From positions 62,001 through 126,000 of the forward strand of contig CAPPGO010000004.1 of the NCBI GenBank assembly GCA_948678575.1: DNA of 64,000 nucleotides, in the 5' to 3' direction. This document shows, one piece after another, positions 54,661 to 62,751 of this stretch. The DNA is from an uncultured Clostridia bacterium. GTDB taxonomy: Bacteria > Bacillota > Clostridia > TANB77 > CAG-508. Under the pieces are notes generated by a model that made no database searches, was not told where the DNA came from, and saw nothing but the letters and a program-made list of their open reading frames with translations. The position numbers were made by a program, and so were the translations under genes. How positions within the stretch are numbered: position 1 is the stretch's first letter; each line of letters begins with the position of its first letter.

Positions 54661-55533
54661 CTAAGCACCCTTTCCTTGTTCTCTTTTCCAATAAAATAAA
54701 TATTGTTGAGCTAAACCTGGAATACCTAAAAATTTTTCTTCTGCTAATTTTTGTATTTCCTTTTTACTAACCTTTTCTTCATCTTCATTATGTATATATA
54801 AATCATTCATAACTCTTCTAACCCAAACATCAATTGGAAATACATCATATCTTTTTAATGAAAAAAGCATTATACAATTTGCAACTTTTTCTCCAACTCC
54901 ATCTAATTTCAAAAGTTCTGTTTCTATATATTCTAAACTATCATTTTCTTTTAATCGTTCAAGAGAAACTTCTTTTTCTTTTATCATTTTTGTTGTTTTA
55001 TATACTCTTTTATCTCTAAAACCTAATCCTAAATTTCTCAAATCTTCTATGCTTGCATTAGATAATTCATCTACACTTGGAAATAAATAGTAATCTTTTC
55101 CTCTAAATTCTACTTTTTTTCCATATTTTTCAGAAATTCTATCTATTATCTTTTTAATTCTTGGAATATTATTATTTGCAGATATTATAAATGAAATTAT
55201 ACATTCCCATAAATCTTGATTTAAAATTCTAATTCCTTCACCAAATTCAATGCTTTCTTTTAAATATACATCTATTTTACTTAATGTATCTTTTATTTTG
55301 GTATAATCTGTGTTTAAATCAAAATAATCTTTTACTATATCTTCTAAATTTCCAGTTACATTACCTATAAATGCAAAGTCTTTTCCAATTTGCTTTACAT
55401 TTATAACTCCATCTTTTATAACACCAGTATAACTTCCATCCTCTTCTATATTCCATCTAAAACATTGTCCACATTCAAAAATGTGTACTAAATTAAAACT
55501 ATCTGGATTTTTTAATATATATTTTTGTTCCAT
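54661..55533 (-). CDS. ogg: 8-oxoguanine DNA glycosylase (OGG type)
   Basis: A 290-aa bifunctional glycosylase. The N-terminal domain has the typical FNLVHIFECGQCFRW, and the HhH motif LDGVGEKVANCIMLF holds the catalytic Lys (about 219), followed by FPIDVWVRRVM with the conserved Asp. It excises 8-oxoG from DNA. Length and motifs match OGG1-like proteins of Clostridia. The next 325 bases upstream contain no gene but a long inverted repeat. Confidence 0.92.
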   Translation of the reverse strand: MEQKYILKNPDSFNLVHIFECGQCFRWNIEEDGSYTGVIKDGVINVKQIGKDFAFIGNVTGNLEDIVKDYFDLNTDYTKIKDTLSKIDVYLKESIEFGEGIRILNQDLWECIISFIISANNNIPRIKKIIDRISEKYGKKVEFRGKDYYLFPSVDELSNASIEDLRNLGLGFRDKRVYKTTKMIKEKEVSLERLKENDSLEYIETELLKLDGVGEKVANCIMLFSLKRYDVFPIDVWVRRVMNDLYIHNEDEEKVSKKEIQKLAEEKFLGIPGLAQQYLFYWKREQGKGA

Positions 55534-55636
55534 TGTTAAAATTCCCTCTCTTGTATCACTTATATTCTAATACATTTATGTCTTTTTATCAATGGTAAAA
55601 TTAAATATTATAAATTATTATACTTTATAAATAATC

Positions 55637-55837
55637 AAATAGTTGGGATATAAGAAATTGAATGAAATGACGAATGCGATCGAAAGCAAATTAGAAATTG
55701 CTAATATATTTAATGAGTAATGTTCGCGTCGAGCGAAGCGAGGACTAAGTGAAAGAGGCTCGTTAAATATTTTTGCAATTTCTTTTTGCTGTATTGAGCC
55801 GAGGAATATAATGAAATTTCTTATATCCCAACTATTT
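55637..55837. repeat. Long inverted-repeat element (MITE-like hairpin)
   Basis: Perfect 23-base terminal arms (55637-55659 with 55815-55837) enclose inner arms that also pair (about 55683-55720 with 55762-55797), so about 200 bases can fold into one imperfect hairpin. The centre (GTTCGCGTCGAGCGAAGCGA) is much richer in G+C than the surroundings. No ORF inside. It fills the gap between ogg and yitT. It could be a miniature mobile element or a structured RNA or terminator. Confidence 0.7.
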
Positions 55838-55859
55838 TATAATTATTAAAAATTAATTA

Positions 55860-56693
55860 TTAATTTTTAAATCCAAGTCCATAAACTTCACGAGCATCTG
55901 TAATAATTATAAATGCATTAGGATCTATTTCCATAGCCATATTTTTAATTGTCATCACATTTCTTCGCTTAGTAATACACATAAGAATAGTTCTTTCTTT
56001 GGAAGTGTACATTCCTTTTCCATATAAACCTGTTGCTCCACTTTCAATATCTAAATTTATTTTCTCTGCTATTTCTTCATACTTATCAGAAACTATATAC
56101 ATCATTTTACTAAAATTAATACCTTCAAAAACTAAATCTATCATTTTACCAATAATATAAATTGAAATTGCTGAATATAGACCTATTTCTATTTGTTTAA
56201 AAAATATCAAATTTGCAAACACTATAATTCCATCCATTATTGCCAAAGTATTTGAAGTTCTAACTTTATTTGAAAAGCTTTTAATAATTTGAACTATCAA
56301 ATCTGTTCCACCTGTCGAAGCTCTTGCCTTAAAAACTAACCCCAATCCAATTCCGATTAAAATTCCACCATATATGCTATCTAGAAATCTATCATCTGTA
56401 AAAGTTGTAATCATACTAAATACATCTATCATTTTAGAATATAGCAAAGTAGCATAAATGCCTTTTAATAAAAATTCTTTTCCTAATCTAAAATAACTAA
56501 TTATAAAAAGTGGAATATTCATAACAATAATTGTAGTTCCCATAGGAATATTAAAAAAGTAATACAATATTGTAGCAATACCTGCAAAACCACCACTAGA
56601 CAATCTATTAGGCAACAAAAATAAAGCTGTACCAATACCAGCAATAACACATCCAATAGTAATTAACATATAATCTTTAACTTTATTTTTCAT
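55860..56693 (-). CDS. YitT family membrane protein
   Basis: A 277-aa protein with an N-terminal membrane domain of five to six helices (GCVIAGIGTALFLLPNRLSSGGFAGIA is the family signature) and a C-terminal DUF2179 soluble domain (ERTILMCITKRR and DPNAFIIITDAREVYGLGF). YitT proteins are widespread in Firmicutes; their substrate is unknown. The ATG at 56693 is chosen over a GTG at 56705 inside the ribosome site. The ribosome site lies in the arm of a hairpin (see 56694-56733). Confidence 0.88.
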   Translation of the reverse strand: MKNKVKDYMLITIGCVIAGIGTALFLLPNRLSSGGFAGIATILYYFFNIPMGTTIIVMNIPLFIISYFRLGKEFLLKGIYATLLYSKMIDVFSMITTFTDDRFLDSIYGGILIGIGLGLVFKARASTGGTDLIVQIIKSFSNKVRTSNTLAIMDGIIVFANLIFFKQIEIGLYSAISIYIIGKMIDLVFEGINFSKMMYIVSDKYEEIAEKINLDIESGATGLYGKGMYTSKERTILMCITKRRNVMTIKNMAMEIDPNAFIIITDAREVYGLGFKN

Positions 56694-56733
56694 ATAAAAA
56701 CACACCTATATTCTTAGTATAAGTGTGTTTTCA
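56694..56733 (-). terminator. Hairpin between the radical SAM gene and yitT
   Basis: AAAACACAC and GTGTGTTTT with inner TATA/TATA pairs and one mismatch, followed by T residues on the minus strand. Its 3' arm contains the yitT ribosome site, so it can act as terminator and as an RBS lid. Confidence 0.6.
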
Positions 56734-56737
56734 AAAA

Positions 56738-57793
56738 TTATTCATCTATAAAATCTTGATATTTTTTTGTTACTGTCACATCAATTTTACTTGCTGGACA
56801 TTTTTCATCCATTTTAATTAAAACATCCACATCATATGTATCTTTAAGTTTTTCAACATTTTGTTTTTTGAATCCTACTACATTACTAACATTTTGTGGA
56901 TTAACTCTAATTTCAACTTCTTTTACTTTTGTATTAAATTTTTTAATTTTATCCACAATAGTATCATAATAAATTGAAGATTCTACTAATTGCCTAAATG
57001 TTTCATGATATGGACCTGCGACTACCTCACTACCTTTTTTATCTGGTCCACAAATAGTTTCTGTGTTTTGAAGTCCTATTCGTATAACATTTATCTTTTT
57101 CTTACCAAAGAAATAGCATAATTCTTTGCATCTTTCAACAGCCTGTTCTACTGATAATGGTTCATATATACCATCTAAATATTCTTTTTCTAATTCTGTG
57201 CCTCTTATTACTAAAACTGGGTAAATTCTAACCATTTTAGGTTTTAATTTAGCTAAATCTTTTGCTGTATTTATTTCATCTAAAACAGTACTTTCTGGCA
57301 GTCCTACCATCATCTGATGACCTAATTTAAAACCATACCATCTAATAAGCCTAGATGATTTTTTTACATCTTCAAATGTATGTCCTCTCTTACATTTTTC
57401 TAAAATATAATTGTTAGTAGATTGAACTCCAAGTTCTATTGTCTTTACTTTATATTTTTTTAATCTTTTTAAAATAGTCTTATCTATTGCATCTGGTCTA
57501 GTAGAAATTCTAATACTATCAACTTTTTTTAATTTAACATATTCATAAGCAGCTTTCAAAAGTCTTTCCTGTAAATCTGCTTCTATTGCTGTAAAACTTC
57601 CACCAAAAAAAGCAACTTCTGGTTTTATTTCTTTATCCTTAAAGCTATCCAAATAATATTCAATTATATTTTTAACATCTTCTTCTGTAACATTTTTTTG
57701 TTCACCACTAATTTTTCTTTGATTGCAAAAAGTACATTCATTTGGACATCCTAAATGTGGGACAAAAATCGGAATAATATATTGTTTTTTCAT
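56738..57793 (-). CDS. Radical SAM protein (Elp3/YhcC superfamily)
   Basis: A 351-aa radical SAM enzyme with the cluster motif CPNECTFC (about 16-23), the GGSFTAI motif and RISTRPDAI, typical of Elp3-like proteins. There is no acetyltransferase domain. A gene of this type is common next to rnc in Clostridia; its substrate, perhaps a tRNA or tetrapyrrole, is not established. Its ATG begins at the last base of the rnc stop region, indicating tight coupling. Confidence 0.88.
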   Translation of the reverse strand: MKKQYIIPIFVPHLGCPNECTFCNQRKISGEQKNVTEEDVKNIIEYYLDSFKDKEIKPEVAFFGGSFTAIEADLQERLLKAAYEYVKLKKVDSIRISTRPDAIDKTILKRLKKYKVKTIELGVQSTNNYILEKCKRGHTFEDVKKSSRLIRWYGFKLGHQMMVGLPESTVLDEINTAKDLAKLKPKMVRIYPVLVIRGTELEKEYLDGIYEPLSVEQAVERCKELCYFFGKKKINVIRIGLQNTETICGPDKKGSEVVAGPYHETFRQLVESSIYYDTIVDKIKKFNTKVKEVEIRVNPQNVSNVVGFKKQNVEKLKDTYDVDVLIKMDEKCPASKIDVTVTKKYQDFIDE

Positions 57794-58476
57794 TATTGCT
57801 CCTTTATGTTTAACATTTCTAAAGTTTTTCTTGCTGCTTCCATTTCAGCTAGTTTTTTACTTCTTCCAACTCCTATTTGTGTTCTCTTGTCATTTATTAA
57901 AACTTCTGCTGTAAACTCTTTATTATGATCTGGCCCTTTTTCATTAATAATATTATATTTTATTGTTACTTTGCCTTCTGCTTGTAGTTTCTCTTGCAAT
58001 ACTGTTTTGTAATCTTTTTTTCCAACATTTTGAGATGCATATTCAATTTCATCTTTTATATTATCTATGATAAATCTTTCTGCATTTTCTAAATTAGAAT
58101 CTAAATAAATTGCTGCAATAACAGCTTCAACAGTATCTGCTAAAATTGCTTTTCTTGGACTTTTTGAAGTTTTTTCACTTTTACCCAAATATAAGAACTC
58201 ATTAAAATTATGTCTTAAAGCAACAGAATACAAATTATCTTCACAAACTGAATCTGCTCTAATCTTAGTCATTTCTCCTTCTGCTAATTTTTTATAATGT
58301 GTATATAAATATTTACTACTTATAAATTCTAATATACTATCTCCAAGATATTCAAGTCTTTCATAACTTTCAACTTTATTTTCATGAGAATAAGATGAAT
58401 GTGTAAGTGCTTTTTTAAGCAAGTTTTTATTTTTAAAAGTATAACCAATATTTTTTTCTAATTCGCTTAATTCCAT
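57793..58476 (-). CDS. rnc: Ribonuclease III
   Basis: A 227-aa dsRNA endonuclease that processes rRNA and other structured RNA. The catalytic signature ERLEYLGDSILEF and the second Asp/Glu in DTVEAVIAAIYLD are present, followed by a dsRNA-binding domain (KTVLQEKLQAEGKV to KLAEMEAARKTLE). The ORF opens at 58527, but the ATG at 58476 has GGAGG at proper distance and the family N-terminus starts there. Confidence 0.96.
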   Translation of the reverse strand: MELSELEKNIGYTFKNKNLLKKALTHSSYSHENKVESYERLEYLGDSILEFISSKYLYTHYKKLAEGEMTKIRADSVCEDNLYSVALRHNFNEFLYLGKSEKTSKSPRKAILADTVEAVIAAIYLDSNLENAERFIIDNIKDEIEYASQNVGKKDYKTVLQEKLQAEGKVTIKYNIINEKGPDHNKEFTAEVLINDKRTQIGVGRSKKLAEMEAARKTLEMLNIKEQ

Positions 58477-58524
58477 GGTATTTCCTCCATTTACTATTAT
58501 ATATCTTTTTGGAATATTTTTCAA

Positions 58525-58581
58525 CAAAAAATCGGGTATATATATTATTTAATACAAAATAACATACATACCCGATTTTTA
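58525..58581 (-). terminator. Terminator between acpP and rnc
   Basis: AAAAATCGGGTAT (58526-58538) pairs with ATACCCGATTTTT (58568-58580), flanked by A and T runs. A weaker hairpin (GTGGGCT/AGCCCGC, about 58649-58687) lies nearer the acpP stop. The 236-base gap holds no gene. Confidence 0.75.
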
Positions 58582-58712
58582 ACATAATAAATAATCTTTA
58601 TTATACTAAACTTTTATATAGTCAATTTTCATATATGAACAATCAAACGTGGGCTAAAATCTACATTCAATATAAAAGTCAGCCCGCTATTGTTCTATTT
58701 ATTTTCTAAATA

Positions 58713-58952
58713 TTACACATTTTCTTTGATATAATCAACTACATCTCCGACTGTAACTACTTTTTCAGCGTCAGAATCTGGGATTTCTAAATCGAATTCT
58801 TCTTCTAATGCCATTACTAATTCAACTATATCTAATGAATCTGCACCTAAATCATCAATAAATGATGCTTCCATTTCGACAGCTGTTTCAGCTACACCTA
58901 ATTGTTCTACAATTATAGCTTTTACTTTTTCAAATACTTCCTCAGTACTCAT
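58713..58952 (-). CDS. acpP: Acyl carrier protein
   Basis: A 79-aa ACP with the phosphopantetheine site DDLGADSLDIVELVM (Ser37 region) and an acidic helix II/III. It carries acyl chains in fatty acid synthesis. The ribosome site AGGAGGTG precedes the ATG. It follows plsX by 79 bases in the usual plsX-acpP-rnc order. Confidence 0.98.
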   Translation of the reverse strand: MSTEEVFEKVKAIIVEQLGVAETAVEMEASFIDDLGADSLDIVELVMALEEEFDLEIPDSDAEKVVTVGDVVDYIKENV

Positions 58953-59031
58953 ATAAGTTACACCTCCTTTTCAAAGATATTACTATATAATCTATTTTTA
59001 TTATATACGAACTAAAAAGTCAAGTCTTTAT

Positions 59032-60051
59032 TTACTTTTTTTCAAATTCTTCTATCATTTTATCAACTGCTTTACTATTAACAAATCTTTCAGCTTGTTT
59101 TATAGTAAAATAAAATAAATATTCATCACTACTTCCATGAGCTTTTACTACTGGTTTTTTTACTCCTAAAAATAGAGCTCCACCATATTCTTTATAATCC
59201 ATGGTTTTTGCAAATCTTTTAATAGCTGGTAAACAAGGAATTGCTCCAATTGTTGTGAAAATGTTTCTTTTTAAGCTCTCTGTCAAATTTCTTTTTACCA
59301 TTTTTCCAACGCCTTCTAGTGTTTTTAAGAATACATTTCCAGTAAAACCATCTGTAATAACAGCATCTATTTCTCCTGCAAAGCAATCCCTACCTTCAAT
59401 ATTACCAACAAAATTCACACCATATTCTTCAGCATGCTCATTTAATATATTGAAAGTTTCTTTAACTAAATCATTACCTTTGGTTTCTTCTGTTCCAATA
59501 TTTAATAATCCTATTTTTGGATTTTCTATACCTAATGTATTTTTTAAATAAATAGTAGACATCTGTGCAAATTGTACTAAATTAATAGGTTTGCAATTTG
59601 TATTTGCACCTGCATCCATAAGTAAAAAACTTTTTCCATACGCTGGAAGAAGTGGTGCAATGGCTGGTCTATCAATGCCTTTTATTCTACCAACTAATAA
59701 AGTTGCTCCTGTAAGCAATGCTCCTGAATTTCCAGCAGATATAAATACATCTCCTTCACTTTCTTTAAGCATTTTAAATCCAACTACCATTGATGAATCT
59801 TTTTTTTGTTTTATTGCTTGTGTTGGAATATCACACATTTCAATTTGTTCTGTTGCATTTTTTATAGATATGTTACTTGCTACTTCTGTAATTGTATCTT
59901 TTCCAAAAAATTCTTTTGCCTTAGCATTTATAATTTCTTCATTTCCAACAAGAACAATTTCAGATTTTACTTCACTAGCTGCTCTTACAGCTCCTTTGAT
60001 AGTTGCATCTGGTGCATTGTCTCCCCCCATCGCATCTAATAATATTTTCAA
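59032..60051 (-). CDS. plsX: Phosphate acyltransferase PlsX
   Basis: A 339-aa enzyme making acyl-phosphate from acyl-ACP for phospholipid synthesis. Signature MKILLDAMGGDNAP at the N-terminus, SAGNSGALLTGATLLVGRI and DAGANTNC in the middle, and GFTGNVFLKTLEG. Length is standard. Neighbouring acpP encodes its substrate carrier. Confidence 0.97.
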   Translation of the reverse strand: MKILLDAMGGDNAPDATIKGAVRAASEVKSEIVLVGNEEIINAKAKEFFGKDTITEVASNISIKNATEQIEMCDIPTQAIKQKKDSSMVVGFKMLKESEGDVFISAGNSGALLTGATLLVGRIKGIDRPAIAPLLPAYGKSFLLMDAGANTNCKPINLVQFAQMSTIYLKNTLGIENPKIGLLNIGTEETKGNDLVKETFNILNEHAEEYGVNFVGNIEGRDCFAGEIDAVITDGFTGNVFLKTLEGVGKMVKRNLTESLKRNIFTTIGAIPCLPAIKRFAKTMDYKEYGGALFLGVKKPVVKAHGSSDEYLFYFTIKQAERFVNSKAVDKMIEEFEKK

Positions 60052-60166
60052 GTATTTTTCCCCCTTATACTATTTGTATTACTATTTTACATTAGACATT
60101 ACTATTTTAAATGCTTTCTGTAAAAAAAGCAATACTTTTTTTATAATTTGACCATAAATTCAGTTT

Positions 60167-60670
60167 TTAAAGTCCATCAAAATTTCTTTTTGCAGCTAAT
60201 ATTGATAAACATAAAAAAATCGCAAAAAAACTTATAGAAAAAGCAGTTGGTGTTTGTACTTTCCAAGCTAATTTCAATGCTAAAATTAGAACATACCATT
60301 TGAATATATTGAAAAAACAATGTACTTTCCAAATTGTTGTATTAATAGTTCCACATATTATTCTCATAGCAAGCATATCTATCGAATTTAGCCCAGCTTC
60401 ATACATAAATTGCTTTGCTTCTATTAAATCATTTGGATGAATTTCTAAAATTTCAGCTAAAACATATAGCATAGTTATATCAGGATAAAGCGCATCTTTC
60501 TCCCAAAGTTTTACCGTTCTTTCATCTACTTCATGACCTTTATCTATTATTCTCTCTACTAAACTTAATCTACTTAAACCTTGCTTATCTCTACCTTCTA
60601 ATATATATTCACCAAAAGTTTTAAATTCACCAAATTTTTTGTGAGTTTTAAATTCCCTTCTATTACTCAT
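60167..60670 (-). CDS. Membrane-associated HTH protein (second of a pair)
   Basis: A 167-aa protein: an N-terminal XRE-like helix-turn-helix (about 15-85: GEYILEGRDKQGLSRLSLVERI, VDERTVKLWEKDALYPDITMLYVLAEIL) followed by a helical region and two hydrophobic segments (about 115-137 and 143-158). The same layout as the upstream neighbour. The pair suggests a membrane-tethered DNA-binding or RodZ-like system. The stop is followed by a gap of about 110 bases to plsX without a clear terminator. Confidence 0.65.
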   Translation of the reverse strand: MSNRREFKTHKKFGEFKTFGEYILEGRDKQGLSRLSLVERIIDKGHEVDERTVKLWEKDALYPDITMLYVLAEILEIHPNDLIEAKQFMYEAGLNSIDMLAMRIICGTINTTIWKVHCFFNIFKWYVLILALKLAWKVQTPTAFSISFFAIFLCLSILAAKRNFDGL

Positions 60671-60680
60671 AAATTTCCCC

Positions 60681-61295
60681 TTAATTTTGTATTATACTAT
60701 TGTTATTTACTTCATTTTGATTTGTTATATCAGTAGTTATATTATTTTGTAATGTATTATTTAATATATTATTTTTTTGCATTAATTCTACTTCATTATT
60801 CTTTGGTTTAACTCTATATTCAGTAAAATCATCAACAGCATTATCTATAACTCTTTCTACTAATTGCATTTGCTTTGGATCATTTGGATCGCTCATCATA
60901 TTTTCAAACTGTTTATAATTTGCAGCAACAACTATTATACATATTCCAGCAATTAACTTAACCGATTGCCTTACAACAACATAGAAAGCATGAAAAAATT
61001 TTTCACTAACTCTTTTTGTAGCAGGATTTATCTCATGAATAGATTCATCTTGTATCGTAATTCTCTTTTTTAACAATTCATTTGGATTTAACTTCAAATG
61101 CTTTGATAATGAATATATGCTATCTAAATCAGGAAATTCATTTCCTTTTTCCCAATTCATAATAAGTTTGGGCGTAATTTTAGAATCATTAATTTTCCAT
61201 GCCAGTTCTTCTATACTTAACCCTCGCTTTTCTCTTGCCTCTTTAATTACTTTACCAACAGAATTAATTGGTAAACGTTTTTCTTTTCTGCTCAT
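60681..61295 (-). CDS. Membrane-anchored HTH protein (first of a pair)
   Basis: A 204-aa protein with a clear XRE HTH (about 11-72: GKVIKEAREKRGLSIEELAWKI, ITPKLIMNWEKGNEFPDLDSIYSLSKHL), a single transmembrane helix (about 112-130) and an Asn/Gln/Thr-rich extracytoplasmic tail. This resembles RodZ topology. The ORF opens at 61355; the ATG at 61295 is favoured by TGGAG 6 bases upstream. It ends 10 bases before the second HTH gene and both follow tuf after a terminator. Confidence 0.7.
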   Translation of the reverse strand: MSRKEKRLPINSVGKVIKEAREKRGLSIEELAWKINDSKITPKLIMNWEKGNEFPDLDSIYSLSKHLKLNPNELLKKRITIQDESIHEINPATKRVSEKFFHAFYVVVRQSVKLIAGICIIVVAANYKQFENMMSDPNDPKQMQLVERVIDNAVDDFTEYRVKPKNNEVELMQKNNILNNTLQNNITTDITNQNEVNNNSIIQN

Positions 61296-61353
61296 ATTAA
61301 ACTCCATTTGTTCATATATATTGATTTTACATATAATTATTTCAAAAATCAAC

Positions 61354-61387
61354 AAAAAAGAGTTCTTTTATATAAAGAACTCTTTTT
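61354..61387 (-). terminator. Terminator after tuf
   Basis: A 15-bp stem (about 61354-61369 with 61373-61387) with poly-A/poly-T flanks, 18 bases behind the tuf stop. Confidence 0.85.
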
Positions 61388-61404
61388 AATATATTGACTA
61401 AATA

Positions 61405-62607
61405 TTATTCTATAATATCAGCAACAACACCAGAACCAACTGTTCTACCACCTTCACGGATAGCGAATCTTAATCCTTTTTCAATAGCGATTGGTGTAAT
61501 TAATTCGATTGTCATAGAAACATTATCACCTGGCATAACCATTTCAACACCAGCTGGTAAATCAATAACACCAGTAACGTCTGTTGTTCTAAAATAGAAT
61601 TGTGGTCTATATCCATTAAAGAATGGAGTATGTCTTCCACCTTCTTCTTTTGTTAGAACATATACTTCTGATTTGAATTTTGTATGTGGATTGATTGTTC
61701 CTGGTTTAGCAATAACTTGACCTCTTTCGATGTCTTTTCTGTCAACACCTCTTAAAAGAACACCAATGTTATCACCAGCTTCTGCTTGGTCTAATAATTT
61801 TCTGAACATTTCAACACCTGTTACAACTGTTTGTTTTCTTTCAGCAGATAAACCAACAATTTCAACATTGTCTTGAACTTTAACTGTTCCTCTTTCAACT
61901 CTACCTGTTGCAACTGTTCCTCTACCAGTAATTGTGAATACATCTTCAACTGGCATTAAGAATGGTTGATCAATTGGTCTTTCAGGAGTTGGAATATAGC
62001 TATCAACAGCTTCCATTAATTCTTTCATACAAGTATATTCAGGAGCATTTGGGTCTGTTGAAGCACATTCTAATACTTTTAATGATGAACCTTTGATAAT
62101 TGGAATTTCGTCTCCTGGGAAATCGTAGCTTGATAATAAGTCTCTAACTTCCATTTCAACTAATTCAAGTAATTCTGGATCATCAACCATATCGCATTTA
62201 TTTAAGTAAACAACGATAAATTTAACACCAACTTGTCTAGCAAGTAAGATGTGCTCTCTTGTTTGAGGCATTGGTCCATCAGCAGCAGAAACTACTAATA
62301 TAGCACCATCCATTTGAGCAGCACCAGTAATCATGTTTTTAACATAATCAGCGTGTCCTGGACAGTCAACGTGTGCATAGTGTCTGTTTTCTGTTTCATA
62401 TTCAACGTGTGCAGTATTAATTGTAATACCTCTAGCTTTTTCTTCTGGAGCTCCATCAATTTGATCATAAGCTGTGAATTGAGCTTTTCCTAATAAACCT
62501 AAGTATTTTGTAATAGCTGCTGTTGTTGTTGTTTTACCATGGTCAACATGTCCGATTGTACCAATGTTAACGTGTGGTTTTGTTCTTTCGAATTTAGCTT
62601 TAGCCAT
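61405..62607 (-). CDS. tuf: Elongation factor Tu
   Basis: A 400-aa GTPase that carries aminoacyl-tRNA to the ribosome. G1 GHVDHGKTT, G3 DCPGHADY and G4 NKCD are present, with the normal three-domain length. The ORF opens 10 codons earlier at 62637, but MAKAKFERTKPHVNIGT is the family start and AAGGAGG precedes it. Arg codons here are of the AGA/CGT type; no CGG in frame. Confidence 0.99.
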   Translation of the reverse strand: MAKAKFERTKPHVNIGTIGHVDHGKTTTTAAITKYLGLLGKAQFTAYDQIDGAPEEKARGITINTAHVEYETENRHYAHVDCPGHADYVKNMITGAAQMDGAILVVSAADGPMPQTREHILLARQVGVKFIVVYLNKCDMVDDPELLELVEMEVRDLLSSYDFPGDEIPIIKGSSLKVLECASTDPNAPEYTCMKELMEAVDSYIPTPERPIDQPFLMPVEDVFTITGRGTVATGRVERGTVKVQDNVEIVGLSAERKQTVVTGVEMFRKLLDQAEAGDNIGVLLRGVDRKDIERGQVIAKPGTINPHTKFKSEVYVLTKEEGGRHTPFFNGYRPQFYFRTTDVTGVIDLPAGVEMVMPGDNVSMTIELITPIAIEKGLRFAIREGGRTVGSGVVADIIE

Positions 62608-62664
62608 TTTTAATTTTCCTCCTTTTATTCTAGCCATAGCAAAAACGCTTTCTGCTTGGCTTTC

Positions 62665-62694
62665 TTTATATTAAATTTAAAAATTTAAAGACAA
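62665..62694 (-). promoter_or_regulatory. Possible tuf promoter
   Basis: TTGTCT (62694-62689), 18 bases, TATAAA (62670-62665), about 60 bases before the tuf start. It would add to read-through from fusA. Confidence 0.5.
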
Positions 62695-62751
62695 TTTAAT
62701 CATTGCTATTTTATACTATTTTCTATAAAAAAGCAAGTCTTTATTTTATTT

